6,298 nucleotides of DNA from DAOPZJ01 sp964587625 (GCA_964587625.1 CAZPLU010000060.1:1-6298), one strand, 5' to 3'. Positions 1 through 5,960 are shown, numbered from the stretch's first letter. Notes: generated by a model from the letters alone, not told the origin. Numbers and translations: made by a program.

Positions 1-9
1 CGCCCGCAC

Positions 10-33
10 GGAACGGTCAAGACCATTCCCTAC
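10..33. repeat. Small hairpin repeat ending in CCCTAC
   Basis: GGAACGGTC (10-18) and GACCATTCC (21-29) form a near-perfect inverted repeat with a 2-nt centre. The single mismatch becomes a G-U pair in minus-strand RNA. It is followed by CTAC. The right half, ACCATTCCCTAC, recurs exactly at 218-229, and both copies are followed within a few bases by ATCCCGT. This looks like a short dispersed intergenic palindrome. There is no T-tract on either side, so it is not an obvious terminator. Confidence 0.55.
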
Positions 34-85
34 AAAATCCCGTTTTTCGTCATTGAATATCTGTTCCTCCGTCCTACTAATTTCT

Positions 86-101
86 AATTTCTATTTTCCA
101 A
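86..101. repeat. A/T-rich 16-mer repeat, copy 1
   Basis: AATTTCTATTTTCCAA here is identical to 191-206. The surroundings of both copies are degenerate runs of the same words (AATTTCTA, TTCCAATTTC), like a decayed low-complexity tandem repeat. It has no coding content. Confidence 0.6.
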
Positions 102-113
102 CTACTATCAGCG

Positions 114-141
114 CGGGCGGCCACATGGGGCCGCCCCTACG
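114..141. repeat. GC-rich palindromic repeat, copy 1
   Basis: A perfect 8-bp inverted repeat, GGGCGGCC (115-122) and GGCCGCCC (129-136), with a 6-nt loop, followed by CTACG. The whole 28-bp unit recurs at 4377-4404 with one loop difference. It is a dispersed palindromic intergenic repeat of REP-like character. No transposase or T-tract accompanies it. Confidence 0.75.
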
Positions 142-190
142 ACGGGGATTTTCCGTTCTCCCGGCTATTATTTTCCGGTTTACACCTTCC

Positions 191-206
191 AATTTCTATT
201 TTCCAA
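191..206. repeat. A/T-rich 16-mer repeat, copy 2
   Basis: Exact second copy of the 16-mer at 86-101. It directly precedes the half copy of the CCCTAC-type hairpin at 218-229, so repeats of different families are packed together here. Confidence 0.6.
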
Positions 207-217
207 TTTCCATCAAA

Positions 218-229
218 ACCATTCCCTAC
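218..229. repeat. Half copy of the CCCTAC hairpin repeat
   Basis: ACCATTCCCTAC matches 22-33 exactly, but the left arm of the palindrome is absent or degraded. The shared downstream word ATCCCGT suggests common descent rather than chance. Confidence 0.45.
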
Positions 230-248
230 GGGGATCCCGTCAACAAAA

Positions 249-264
249 TGTTCCACGTGGAACA
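249..264. promoter_or_regulatory. parS: parS centromere-like site
   Basis: TGTTCCACGTGGAACA is a perfect 16-bp palindrome, and the symmetry extends through flanking A4/T4 and one more pair to 26 bp (244-269). It differs from the canonical bacterial parS TGTTTCACGTGAAACA only by a symmetric T-to-C/A-to-G change at the fifth position of each arm, a position known to tolerate C in Bacillus sites. It is the only such site I found in the window. Function: nucleation point for the chromosomal ParB (Spo0J) clamp, which spreads and recruits SMC and ParA for origin segregation. It lies just beyond the operon terminator, next to a ParB-family gene and presumably upstream of parA/parB. Confidence 0.9.
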
Positions 265-273
265 TTTTGAAAT

Positions 274-314
274 AAAAAAGACCCCGCCCCGAACCTGCAA
301 GATTCGGGGCGGGG
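274..314 (-). terminator. Intrinsic terminator of the mnmE-mnmG-rsmG-noc cluster
   Basis: Read on the minus strand, a perfect 12-bp GC-rich stem (arms 303-314 and 282-293) with a 9-nt loop is followed after TC by six T residues (274-279). This is a classic Rho-independent terminator. It lies 130 nt beyond the noc stop codon, with no gene between. It should end transcripts entering from noc and shield the parS site that follows four bases later. Confidence 0.9.
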
Positions 315-444
315 CATATCGTGGAAAAGAACAGGCGTCACGCAAGACCCCTTGCCTTACGAAAAGGGATCGCTCTTCGCTTTTGTTTTTAGTGTGGTTC
401 GCAAAAAGCGAAAACATCCCGTCGCAACGGGCTTTGCGGCCGCA

Positions 445-1209
445 TCAGTTCTTTTTTACCCAAATCATGTACTCGACGCGATCCTCAAATTCATTCATCG
501 ATAGCCGGGACTCGATGCCGCATTTGTTGAGGGATGTGACCGCATGCTTGATCGAGTTGTTGAACAGCCGCAAGTCCTTGGGCGCGCCGCGGATGGTGCG
601 TTTCGGATGTTCGGCGTTTAACCGCTCGATCAGCTCCTCCGTTTGAGATACGTTCAATTCCCGTTCGATGATCATGCGCAGCACTTTGGAACGCTGGTCG
701 GGTTCGACGCACAGCAGCGCGCGGGCGTGGCGTTCGGTGAGCCCGGCGTTGAGAATCGTTGCGCGGATGCCCTCGTCCAATAACAACAGGCGGATTTTGT
801 TGGCGACGGTCGGCTGGGTTCTGCCGAGCAACCGCCCCGCTTCGAGCTGGGACAGCTCCCCGTGCTCGATCAGAGAACGAATGCCCTCGGCTTCCTCGAA
901 AAAGTTCAAATCCTCGCGCTGCAGGTTTTCGAGCATCGCCATCACGCCGCTGCCGATTTCATCGGTGTCGACCAGCACGCAGGGAACCTTCCCGACGCCC
1001 GCCAATTTGGACGCGCGCAGCCGCCGCTCGCCTGCAATCAACACATACCCCTGTTGCGTTTTACGTACCGAAATCGGTTGAATCAACCCGTTTCGGGTGA
1101 TGCTCTCGGCCAAAGTCCTCAACTTGTCCGGATCAAAATGCCGCCTGGGCTGCAGCGGATTCGGTGCGATTTTATAGGTCTCTATCATCGCGTATCTCTG
1201 TTTTTGCAT
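445..1209 (-). CDS. noc: ParB-family nucleoid occlusion protein, Noc-like
   Basis: A 254-residue ParB/Noc-family DNA-binding CTPase clamp. Visible ParB motifs: NPLQPRRHF (17-25), GLIQP (41-45), the CTP-binding GERRLRA (60-66), ENLQREDL (94-101), then a helix-turn-helix around 118-143. At the specificity positions that separate ParB from Noc (Caulobacter ParB numbering 173, 179, 184, 201) it has Gln132, Lys138, Leu143 and Arg160: three of four match Noc (Q, K, K, R) and none match ParB (R, T, A, G). The C-terminus (DLRLFNNSIKHAV and onward) also resembles Noc. Noc blocks division over the chromosome by binding its own sites and the membrane. The Bacillus N-terminal amphipathic membrane helix is not evident; only about ten residues precede the ParB fold. 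I chose the ATG at 1209, seven nt after AGGGGG. A TTG at 1212 is in frame, and a stop at 1225-1227 rules out a longer form. It sits 95 nt after rsmG. A divergent ParB remains possible. Confidence 0.88.
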   Translation of the reverse strand: MQKQRYAMIETYKIAPNPLQPRRHFDPDKLRTLAESITRNGLIQPISVRKTQQGYVLIAGERRLRASKLAGVGKVPCVLVDTDEIGSGVMAMLENLQREDLNFFEEAEGIRSLIEHGELSQLEAGRLLGRTQPTVANKIRLLLLDEGIRATILNAGLTERHARALLCVEPDQRSKVLRMIIERELNVSQTEELIERLNAEHPKRTIRGAPKDLRLFNNSIKHAVTSLNKCGIESRLSMNEFEDRVEYMIWVKKN

Positions 1210-1216
1210 CAATAAT

Positions 1217-1248
1217 CCCCCTATTCAAGAATAAATCCTGAAAGGGGG
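1217..1248 (-). promoter_or_regulatory. Hairpin sequestering the noc ribosome binding site
   Basis: In minus-strand RNA, CCCCC (1248-1244) pairs with GGGGG (1221-1217), and the stem continues through 1243/1222, 1242-1240 with 1224-1226, and 1239-1236 with 1227-1230. That gives 13 pairs with one G-U, one bulged base (1223) and a 5-nt loop (1231-1235). The GGGGG arm with the preceding A is the only Shine-Dalgarno-like sequence of noc, seven nt before its ATG. No T-tract follows, so it is not a terminator. Folding would hide the ribosome binding site, suggesting translation of noc is damped or controlled. The function is inferred. Confidence 0.65.
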
Positions 1249-1304
1249 GTTGTCCACTCTTTTGTTTCGACGGCTTTCGCGGGTTCCTTTTATATTTCGG
1301 GGTA

Positions 1305-2000
1305 TCACAACGGCTTTTTTGCGATTTTTGCGCCGATGCGCGGGTAATTTGTCGGGGAATGCGATATTTTTTCTATTAAAACAATTCCGCGCCTGCTGCC
1401 GTCGGGCAATTCAAATTCTTTCGTCTCCCGGCTTTTGCCGCCTAATAATTGAACGGCATTTTGCGCGCCGTCCGCTTCCCCTCTCCAGTTCGCACCTTTC
1501 ATCGCCGCGAACACGCCGCCGGGTTTGACAAACGGGATGCAATACTCGCACAGCACGTTTAATTCCGCCACGGCTCTGGCGCAAACCAGATCGAATTGTT
1601 CGCGATACTCGGGTTTGTTTCCGAGCACCTCCGCGCGTCCGAGCAATATGTTTCCTTTTATTCCCATTTCTTTGCAAAGCGCTTCGAGGAATTTCGCTTT
1701 TTTTCCGTTGCCGTCCATCAGAGTCAATTCGATTTCCGGTCGAAACAGTTTTATCACCACGCCCGGGAAGCCCGCGCCGCTGCCGACATCCAAAACGCTT
1801 CCCCTGGTTTCCGTTGCGAGGAGCAGCGTGACGGAGTCGACAAAGTGTTTGACTTCGATACCCTCGGGTGTTTTGATGGCGGTCAGGTTGACTTTTTGAT
1901 TATAATCCATCAGAAATTCGGTGTAATGAAGCAGTTTTCGGGCGATTTGCGGGGTGTATCCGATTCCGTTTTCGATACAATACTGTTCAACCGCTTTCAT
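1305..2000 (-). CDS. rsmG: 16S rRNA (guanine-N7)-methyltransferase RsmG (GidB)
   Basis: A 231-residue SAM-dependent methyltransferase that makes m7G527 (E. coli numbering) in 16S rRNA of the small subunit; loss in other bacteria gives low-level streptomycin resistance. Seen in the sequence: VNLTAI (37-42), KHFVDS (51-56), the glycine-rich SAM-binding motif DVGSGAGFPG (71-80), LMDGNGKKAKFL (94-105), GRAE (121-124), ARAVAEL (141-147), PGG (160-162) and the C-terminal YPR...K.A.KPL signature. Length is normal for the family. The ATG at 2000 has an excellent AAAGGAGG at 2008-2015 with a 7-nt spacer. It starts 63 nt after mnmG, which fits co-transcription, and precedes noc. Nothing looks broken. 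Confidence 0.97.
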   Translation of the reverse strand: MKAVEQYCIENGIGYTPQIARKLLHYTEFLMDYNQKVNLTAIKTPEGIEVKHFVDSVTLLLATETRGSVLDVGSGAGFPGVVIKLFRPEIELTLMDGNGKKAKFLEALCKEMGIKGNILLGRAEVLGNKPEYREQFDLVCARAVAELNVLCEYCIPFVKPGGVFAAMKGANWRGEADGAQNAVQLLGGKSRETKEFELPDGSRRGIVLIEKISHSPTNYPRIGAKIAKKPL

Positions 2001-2063
2001 ACCTGCGCCTCCTTTCCGTCGGGTTCTTTCGTTGTTCTCCGCGCTGAAAACTTTCCGGATTTT

Positions 2064-3950
2064 TCACTGGTTCTCTCTGCCCCGCTTGACCAGCCAAACC
2101 GACAGCACGGCCAGATCGGCCGGGGTCACGCCGGAGATGCGCGCGGCTTGTCCGAGATCACGCGGTTTGATTTTGTTGAGCTTTTCGCGTGCCTCAAGCC
2201 GCAAACCGTCGACGGTTTTATAATCCGCGTCGGGCGGCAATTTTTTGACCGCGATACGGCGCAGTTCGTCGATGCGCTCCCGCTGGATGCGGATATAGCC
2301 CTCATATTGATATTCAATGTCGATTTGGGTTCCGATGTCGGGGGGCAGTTCGGGTCGAGCCGGGTCGAACGGGGCGAGGTCAAAATAGGAAATCTGCGGG
2401 CGCTTGAGCAATTCCGAAAGTCGGATGCCGCCCGAGAGCGGCAGCGAGCCGGTCTGTTCGAGCAGGGCGTTCAACGCGGGGCTGTTTTTGATCGTGGTCT
2501 CTTTGACGCGTTTGCGCTCGACCGCAAGCTGTTCTTTTTTCTTTAAAAACCGCGCCCAGCGGTCGTCGTCGATGAGGCCGAGTTCGCGTCCGAGCGGCGT
2601 CATGCGCAAATCGGCGTTGTCCTGGCGCACCACAAGCCGGTATTCGCAGCGAGAGGTCATCATGCGGTAGGGGTCAATGACGCCCTTGGTGACGATGTCG
2701 TCGATCAGGGTTCCGATATAGCTGTTTTCCCGCGACAGCGTGAATTCCGATCTGCCGAGAGTTTTGTGCGCGGCGTTGACCCCCGCGACAAAACCCTGCG
2801 CCGCCGCCTCCTCGTATCCGCTGGTGCCGTTGAACTGCCCCGCGCCGAAAATGCCGGGGAATTCGTTGAATTCGAGCGTCGGCGCAAGTTGGATCGGGTC
2901 ACAGCAGTCGTATTCGATGGCGTATCCGGTGCGCATGATTCTGATGTTTTCAAACCCCCGGACGGTGCGCAGGAATTCGAGCTGAACTTCTTCGGGCAGC
3001 GACGAGGATACCCCTTGCAAATAGACCTCTTTGCTCCCGGCCGCGGTCGGCTCGATGAAAATTTGGTGGCGCTGCTTGTCGGCGAACCGGACCACTTTGT
3101 CCTCGATGCTCGGGCAATAACGCGGGCCGACGCCCTCGATGACGCCGCCGTATAACGGCGAGCGATGCAGATTTTTGCGGATGATCTCATGTGTCCTTTC
3201 GTTGGTCCACGCCATATAGCACGCAAACTCGTTGCGCAGGGCGGCGGGGTCGGTGTCGTAGGAGAAGGCCTCGGGCGGCCTGTCGCCCTCCTGCCGATCC
3301 AAGACGCTGAAGTCGATGCTCTTGCCGTCGGCTCTGGCCGGGGTTCCGGTCTTAAAGCGCAGCAGCTTAATGCCCAGGGCTTTGAGCGATTCCGAAAGCC
3401 CCGTCGCGGCGCGCATATTGTCCGGCCCCGCCTCGTAATGGATATCGCCGATGTGGATTTTTCCTTTTAAATAGGTGCCAGCCGCAATGACGACCGCTTT
3501 TACCTGATAATTTGCGCCGAGACCGGTTTTTATGATAAGGTTTTTGTTTTCGTCGTATCCGATGGACGTGATCTCGGCTTGCACCAGTTGAAGGCGGGGC
3601 TGCTGCTCGAGGACTTGCTTCATCAGGGTTTTATAACGCGGACGATCGCTCTGCATGCGTAAACTGCGTACCGCGGGCCCTTTTCCGAGGTTGAGCATCC
3701 GGCTCTGCAAACACGCCTCGTCGGCGATTTTACCCATTTGGCCGCCCAACGCGTCGAGTTCCCGCACCAGCTGGGCTTTGCCTGTGCCGCCGATCGACGG
3801 GTTGCAAGGCATATTTGCTACCGCGTCGAGATTCAGCGTGAACAAAATCGTCTCGCACCCGAGCCGCGCTGCCGCAAGCGCCGCTTCGATTCCGGCATGA
3901 CCCGCGCCGACCACGGCGATATCCACTTTTCCGGCGTCGTATTCGATCAT
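2064..3950 (-). CDS. mnmG: tRNA U34 5-carboxymethylaminomethyl modification protein MnmG (GidA)
   Basis: A 628-residue FAD protein, the same size as its well-studied homologues. With MnmE it adds aminomethyl or carboxymethylaminomethyl groups to the wobble uridine of several tRNAs, using methylene-tetrahydrofolate, FAD and NADH. Visible: the FAD dinucleotide motif VVGAGHAG (13-20), CNPSIGGTGKAQLVREL (49-65) with Cys49, NLGKGPAVRSLRMQSDR (87-103), YGGVIEGVGPRYCPSIEDK (267-285) with the second conserved Cys279, and GAGQFNGTSGYEEAAAQG (369-386). The C-terminal helical part, which contacts MnmE and tRNA, is complete. I chose the ATG at 3950, six nt after AAAGGA; an in-frame TTG at 3965 would overlap that site. 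It is separated from mnmE by more than 600 nt of repeats, unusual for this pair. I see no convincing promoter in the roughly 80 nt before it, so its transcription is uncertain. Confidence 0.98.
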   Translation of the reverse strand: MIEYDAGKVDIAVVGAGHAGIEAALAAARLGCETILFTLNLDAVANMPCNPSIGGTGKAQLVRELDALGGQMGKIADEACLQSRMLNLGKGPAVRSLRMQSDRPRYKTLMKQVLEQQPRLQLVQAEITSIGYDENKNLIIKTGLGANYQVKAVVIAAGTYLKGKIHIGDIHYEAGPDNMRAATGLSESLKALGIKLLRFKTGTPARADGKSIDFSVLDRQEGDRPPEAFSYDTDPAALRNEFACYMAWTNERTHEIIRKNLHRSPLYGGVIEGVGPRYCPSIEDKVVRFADKQRHQIFIEPTAAGSKEVYLQGVSSSLPEEVQLEFLRTVRGFENIRIMRTGYAIEYDCCDPIQLAPTLEFNEFPGIFGAGQFNGTSGYEEAAAQGFVAGVNAAHKTLGRSEFTLSRENSYIGTLIDDIVTKGVIDPYRMMTSRCEYRLVVRQDNADLRMTPLGRELGLIDDDRWARFLKKKEQLAVERKRVKETTIKNSPALNALLEQTGSLPLSGGIRLSELLKRPQISYFDLAPFDPARPELPPDIGTQIDIEYQYEGYIRIQRERIDELRRIAVKKLPPDADYKTVDGLRLEAREKLNKIKPRDLGQAARISGVTPADLAVLSVWLVKRGRENQ

Positions 3951-3956
3951 TAGGTG

Positions 3957-3962
3957 TCCTTT
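3957..3962 (-). promoter_or_regulatory. Ribosome binding site of mnmG
   Basis: AAAGGA on the minus strand lies six nt before the ATG at 3950. It decides the start: the upstream in-frame TTG at 3963-3965 would place this sequence inside the coding region. Confidence 0.75.
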
Positions 3963-4034
3963 CAAATCCCATCGGGGGTGTTCAAAATTAAAAAATCAGG
4001 ATTCAAGTGCATGGGAAAGCGCGTATTGTTATTT

Positions 4035-4169
4035 CCGTCATTGCGAGCGCAGCGCGGCGATCCAGTCGTTCCCCGCTTATCTTGGTATCGTTATGGGGTA
4101 ATCCGTATGCCTCGTTTCTGGATTGCTTCGTCATACGCGGTGAACCCCGCGTTTTCCTCGCAAAGACGG
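4035..4169. repeat. MITE-like 135-bp inverted-repeat element
   Basis: CCGTCATTGCGAG (4035-4047) and CTCGCAAAGACGG (4157-4169) are terminal inverted repeats matching at 12 of 13 positions. Internally GCGGCGATCCAG (4054-4065) is mirrored by CTGGATTGC (4118-4126), so the element is an extended imperfect palindrome. It has no coding capacity. From memory, palindromes of the type GTCATTGCGAG...CTGGATTGC...CTCGCAATGAC occur in intergenic DNA of many unrelated bacteria; I could not check this. It could be a non-autonomous mobile element or a structural repeat. Confidence 0.65.
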
Positions 4170-4174
4170 ATCTA

Positions 4175-4198
4175 CCGTCATTGCGAGCGCAGCGCGGC
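4175..4198. repeat. Partial second copy of the inverted-repeat element
   Basis: These 24 bases are identical to the left end of the element (4035-4058), 140 bp away and five bases after its right end. The rest of the second copy diverges directly afterwards, so this is a truncated or fused tandem copy. Confidence 0.7.
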
Positions 4199-4277
4199 AA
4201 ACCGCGCGTGTTTTTCGGGCGTACAAACAGATGTGCCCCGGGCGCGGCATCCTTGACGCGCCGTGCGAATTACGACC

Positions 4278-4297
4278 CGGGCGAAAAAATTCGCCCG
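4278..4297. repeat. Small palindrome CGGGCGAA-A4-TTCGCCCG
   Basis: A perfect 8-bp inverted repeat with a 4-nt loop of A (T on the minus strand). No T-tract follows on either strand. In size and GC-arm style it resembles the palindromes at 10-29 and 114-136, and probably belongs to the same class of dispersed hairpins. Confidence 0.5.
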
Positions 4298-4376
4298 CTC
4301 GGCGCGGTCGCACCGGATGCGATCCGAGACCGTTTCCCGTTCTTCGATTCTTTTTTATTTCCGATGACCACTTCAA

Positions 4377-4404
4377 CGGGCGGCCACATAGGGCCGCCCC
4401 TACG
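4377..4404. repeat. GC-rich palindromic repeat, copy 2
   Basis: Inverted repeat GGGCGGCC (4378-4385) and GGCCGCCC (4392-4399), then CTACG. It matches 114-141 at 27 of 28 positions in the same orientation, while the flanks are unrelated. That marks it as a mobile or dispersed unit rather than part of a longer duplication. Confidence 0.75.
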
Positions 4405-4420
4405 GTAATTCCAGTCCCGT

Positions 4421-4482
4421 TCTGCCCTCTGCCCTCTGCCCTCTGCCCTCTGCCCTCTGCCCTCTGCCCTCTGCCCTCTGCC
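4421..4482. repeat. Heptamer tandem array (TCTGCCC)n
   Basis: Eight perfect TCTGCCC units plus six bases of a ninth run directly into the assembly gap, so the true copy number is unknown. On the minus (transcribed-sense) strand the unit reads GGGCAGA: successive GGG tracts separated by four bases, the pattern of a G-quadruplex. Seven is not a multiple of three, so the array cannot encode a simple in-frame repeat tied to the unit. Such arrays vary in length by slippage. Confidence 0.95.
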
Positions 4483-4582
4483 NNNNNNNNNNNNNNNNNN
4501 NNNNNNNNNNNNNNNNNNNNNNNNNNNNNNNNNNNNNNNNNNNNNNNNNNNNNNNNNNNNNNNNNNNNNNNNNNNNNNNNNN
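4483..4582. other. Assembly gap (100 N)
   Basis: Exactly 100 undetermined bases, the conventional placeholder for a gap of unknown size. The heptamer array abuts its left side. The right side, three bases outside the mnmE stop codon, begins CTCT, which fits another array unit. The array probably broke the assembly; hidden sequence could be array alone or include more. Confidence 0.95.
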
Positions 4583-4585
4583 CTC

Positions 4586-5944
4586 TCACTTGCCCAGGCA
4601 AAATCGCGAAAATATTTCGTCGATCAGCGTCTCGGGGGCGTTTTCGCCGGTCAGTTCGCATAAGGAGGAAATCGCGGACTCGATGCCGATTTGGGTCGCG
4701 TCGGCGGTGATGCCCGCCCGCATATCTTTTAATGTGTTTTCCAATTCGTTTTTGGCGCGTGTCAGGCAGCCGCGCTGCCGGGCGTTGAAAATACCCGTCT
4801 GCGGTTCCGAGGCGCCGACCGCGGTTTTGACGGCCTCTTCGAGCGTTTTGACGGTGGTTTCATCGAACGCGCTGATGCCGATAACGGTTTTAAAGGCCTT
4901 TTCAAGTTGATTTTTTTCGACTATCTGCGGCAAGTCGTTCTTATTGATCACGCAAACGACCGGCCGGTCTTTGCACAGCGCGAGAACCTCCCGGTCGCGT
5001 TCGTCCAATTTTTGCGCGCCGTCGAATACCGCCAAGACCAGCTGCGCCGACTCGAGCTCCCGCTTGGTCTTTTCGATGCCGAGCCGCTCGATCTCGTCGC
5101 CGCTTTCGCGGATTCCCGCAGTGTCCGCCAAATCCAGCAAGACGTCGCCGAGCCGCACGCGTTCCGTAATTACGTCGCGGGTCGTGCCCTCGGTCGAGGT
5201 GACCAGACAGCGCTCACAGCCCGAGAGCAGATTCATGATCGCGGATTTGCCGACATTGGGCTTCCCCGCAATCACGGTTTTCAAGCCCTCGCGCCAGACG
5301 CGGCCGCTGTCGAAGTTTTTGATGAGTTCCCCGCATTTTGCGATGGCACAGGCGAGTTTCTCCTCAACGCCGTCGGGCGCGGGGACGTCCTCGTCGGGAT
5401 ATTCCAAAAAGGCCGCGACGTCGGCTGCCGCGCGGACGCAATCGGTTTTGATTGCGTCGAGCTTTTTCGCGAGCGCGCCGTCTTTGGCGGCGTTGGCCTC
5501 TTTGAGCGCGGATTCTCCGGCCGCGTAAATCAAATTGACCACGCTCTCGGCCTGGGTCAGCGAGAGCTTTCCGTTTTCAAAGGCGCGGCGCGTGAATTCA
5601 CCCGGTTGGGCGGGGCTTGCACCCGCTTCGATTGCGGTTTTCAACACTTTTTGCGCCAAAAATACGCCGCCGTGGCAGCAGAGTTCGACGACGTCTTCCC
5701 CCGTGTAGCTGTGGGGCGCTTTATAAACGATGGCGACCCCGTCGTCGAACAGTTCGTTTTCATCGGTGAAACGGCCGTATGCGGCGTTGTAACCGCCCCG
5801 TTTGTCCAAGGGTTTTCCGGCGGGGATGAAAACTTTTTTGGCGATCGTGAGCGCTTGTTCGCCCGAGATGCGGATCATCGCGACACCCCCGGCGGTGAGC
5901 GGTGTGGAAATCGCCGCAATGGTCTTTTGGAAATCGTTTTGCAC
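4586..5944 (-). CDS. mnmE: tRNA uridine-34 modification GTPase MnmE (TrmE)
   Basis: A 452-residue GTPase, normal length for the family, that dimerises, binds a one-carbon tetrahydrofolate, and works with MnmG to modify the tRNA wobble uridine. Layout: N-terminal folate-binding domain (about 1-118, with ISTPLTAGGVAMIRISG at 12-28 and PGEFTRRAFENGKLSLTQAE at 114-133); helical domain; inserted G domain with G1 GKPNVGKS (227-234), G2 TTRDV (254-258), G3 DTAG (274-277), G4 NKND (334-337) and G5 SA (358-359); then the remaining helices ending in the conserved C-terminal FCLGK (448-452), whose Cys is catalytically important. The start is GTG at 5944, seven nt after GGAGG (5952-5956). The stop codon lies only three bases from the assembly gap, yet the conserved tail shows the gene is complete. 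It is the first gene of the cluster, behind a consensus promoter. Confidence 0.98.
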   Translation of the reverse strand: MQNDFQKTIAAISTPLTAGGVAMIRISGEQALTIAKKVFIPAGKPLDKRGGYNAAYGRFTDENELFDDGVAIVYKAPHSYTGEDVVELCCHGGVFLAQKVLKTAIEAGASPAQPGEFTRRAFENGKLSLTQAESVVNLIYAAGESALKEANAAKDGALAKKLDAIKTDCVRAAADVAAFLEYPDEDVPAPDGVEEKLACAIAKCGELIKNFDSGRVWREGLKTVIAGKPNVGKSAIMNLLSGCERCLVTSTEGTTRDVITERVRLGDVLLDLADTAGIRESGDEIERLGIEKTKRELESAQLVLAVFDGAQKLDERDREVLALCKDRPVVCVINKNDLPQIVEKNQLEKAFKTVIGISAFDETTVKTLEEAVKTAVGASEPQTGIFNARQRGCLTRAKNELENTLKDMRAGITADATQIGIESAISSLCELTGENAPETLIDEIFSRFCLGK

Positions 5945-5951
5945 CGTCCCG

Positions 5952-5960
5952 CCTCCTTTT
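5952..5960 (-). promoter_or_regulatory. Ribosome binding site of mnmE
   Basis: AAAAGGAGG on the minus strand, seven nt before the GTG at 5944. Its strength and spacing support the GTG as the true start. Confidence 0.85.

Larger units (their letters stand above)
1..444. other. Intergenic region downstream of noc
   Basis: No credible gene is seen in this stretch. It holds the operon terminator, a parS site and several small repeats: a hairpin at 10-29, a GC-rich palindrome at 114-141, two copies of an A/T-rich 16-mer, and a half copy of the first hairpin at 218-229. The open frames crossing it run through the palindromes and the terminator and encode no recognisable domain. In related Bacillota the next gene leftward is parA (soj). 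It is not in this window. Confidence 0.8.
3951..4585. other. Repeat-filled intergenic region between mnmE and mnmG
   Basis: No gene is supported here. From left to right (against transcription) it holds the mnmG leader, a 135-bp inverted-repeat element with a partial second copy, an 8-bp hairpin, a GC-rich palindrome shared with the left end, a heptamer tandem array and a 100-N gap. Open frames are translations of the repeats, such as peptides with RRAALAMT or repeating AEGRGQR, and are not credible proteins. I see no terminator with a T-tract on the minus strand in the readable part, so read-through from mnmE to mnmG is possible. Confidence 0.8.

Noticed and set aside
376..412. Inverted repeat TTCGCTTTT / AAAAGCGAA just after noc
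   Set aside because: A 9-bp A/T-rich stem with a 19-nt loop and no following T-tract on the minus strand. The strong terminator at 274-314 is the better stop signal.
226..417. 63-residue frame downstream of noc on the minus strand
   Set aside because: Its sequence consists of the terminator stem and the parS site read as codons; no ribosome binding site or homology is apparent.
53..646. 197-residue open frame on the plus strand
   Set aside because: It crosses repeats, the parS palindrome, the terminator and the 3' end of noc in antisense, with no domain.
1757..1772. CCCGGG core in rsmG as a Noc-binding site
   Set aside because: The flanks do not match the symmetric A/T-rich arms of the known Noc site. 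The same holds for the CCCGGG cores near 4238 and 4278.
1596..2546. 316-residue open frame on the plus strand
   Set aside because: It runs antisense across parts of rsmG and mnmG and the gap between them. It shows no family motifs and is a shadow of codon bias.
4003..4200. 65-residue frame containing RRAALAMT
   Set aside because: It is a translation of the inverted-repeat element. Such peptides are common false gene calls over this type of repeat.
4131..4661. Minus-strand frame with repeating AEGRGQR peptide
   Set aside because: It is a translation of the heptamer array and passes through the N gap, so its frame is meaningless.
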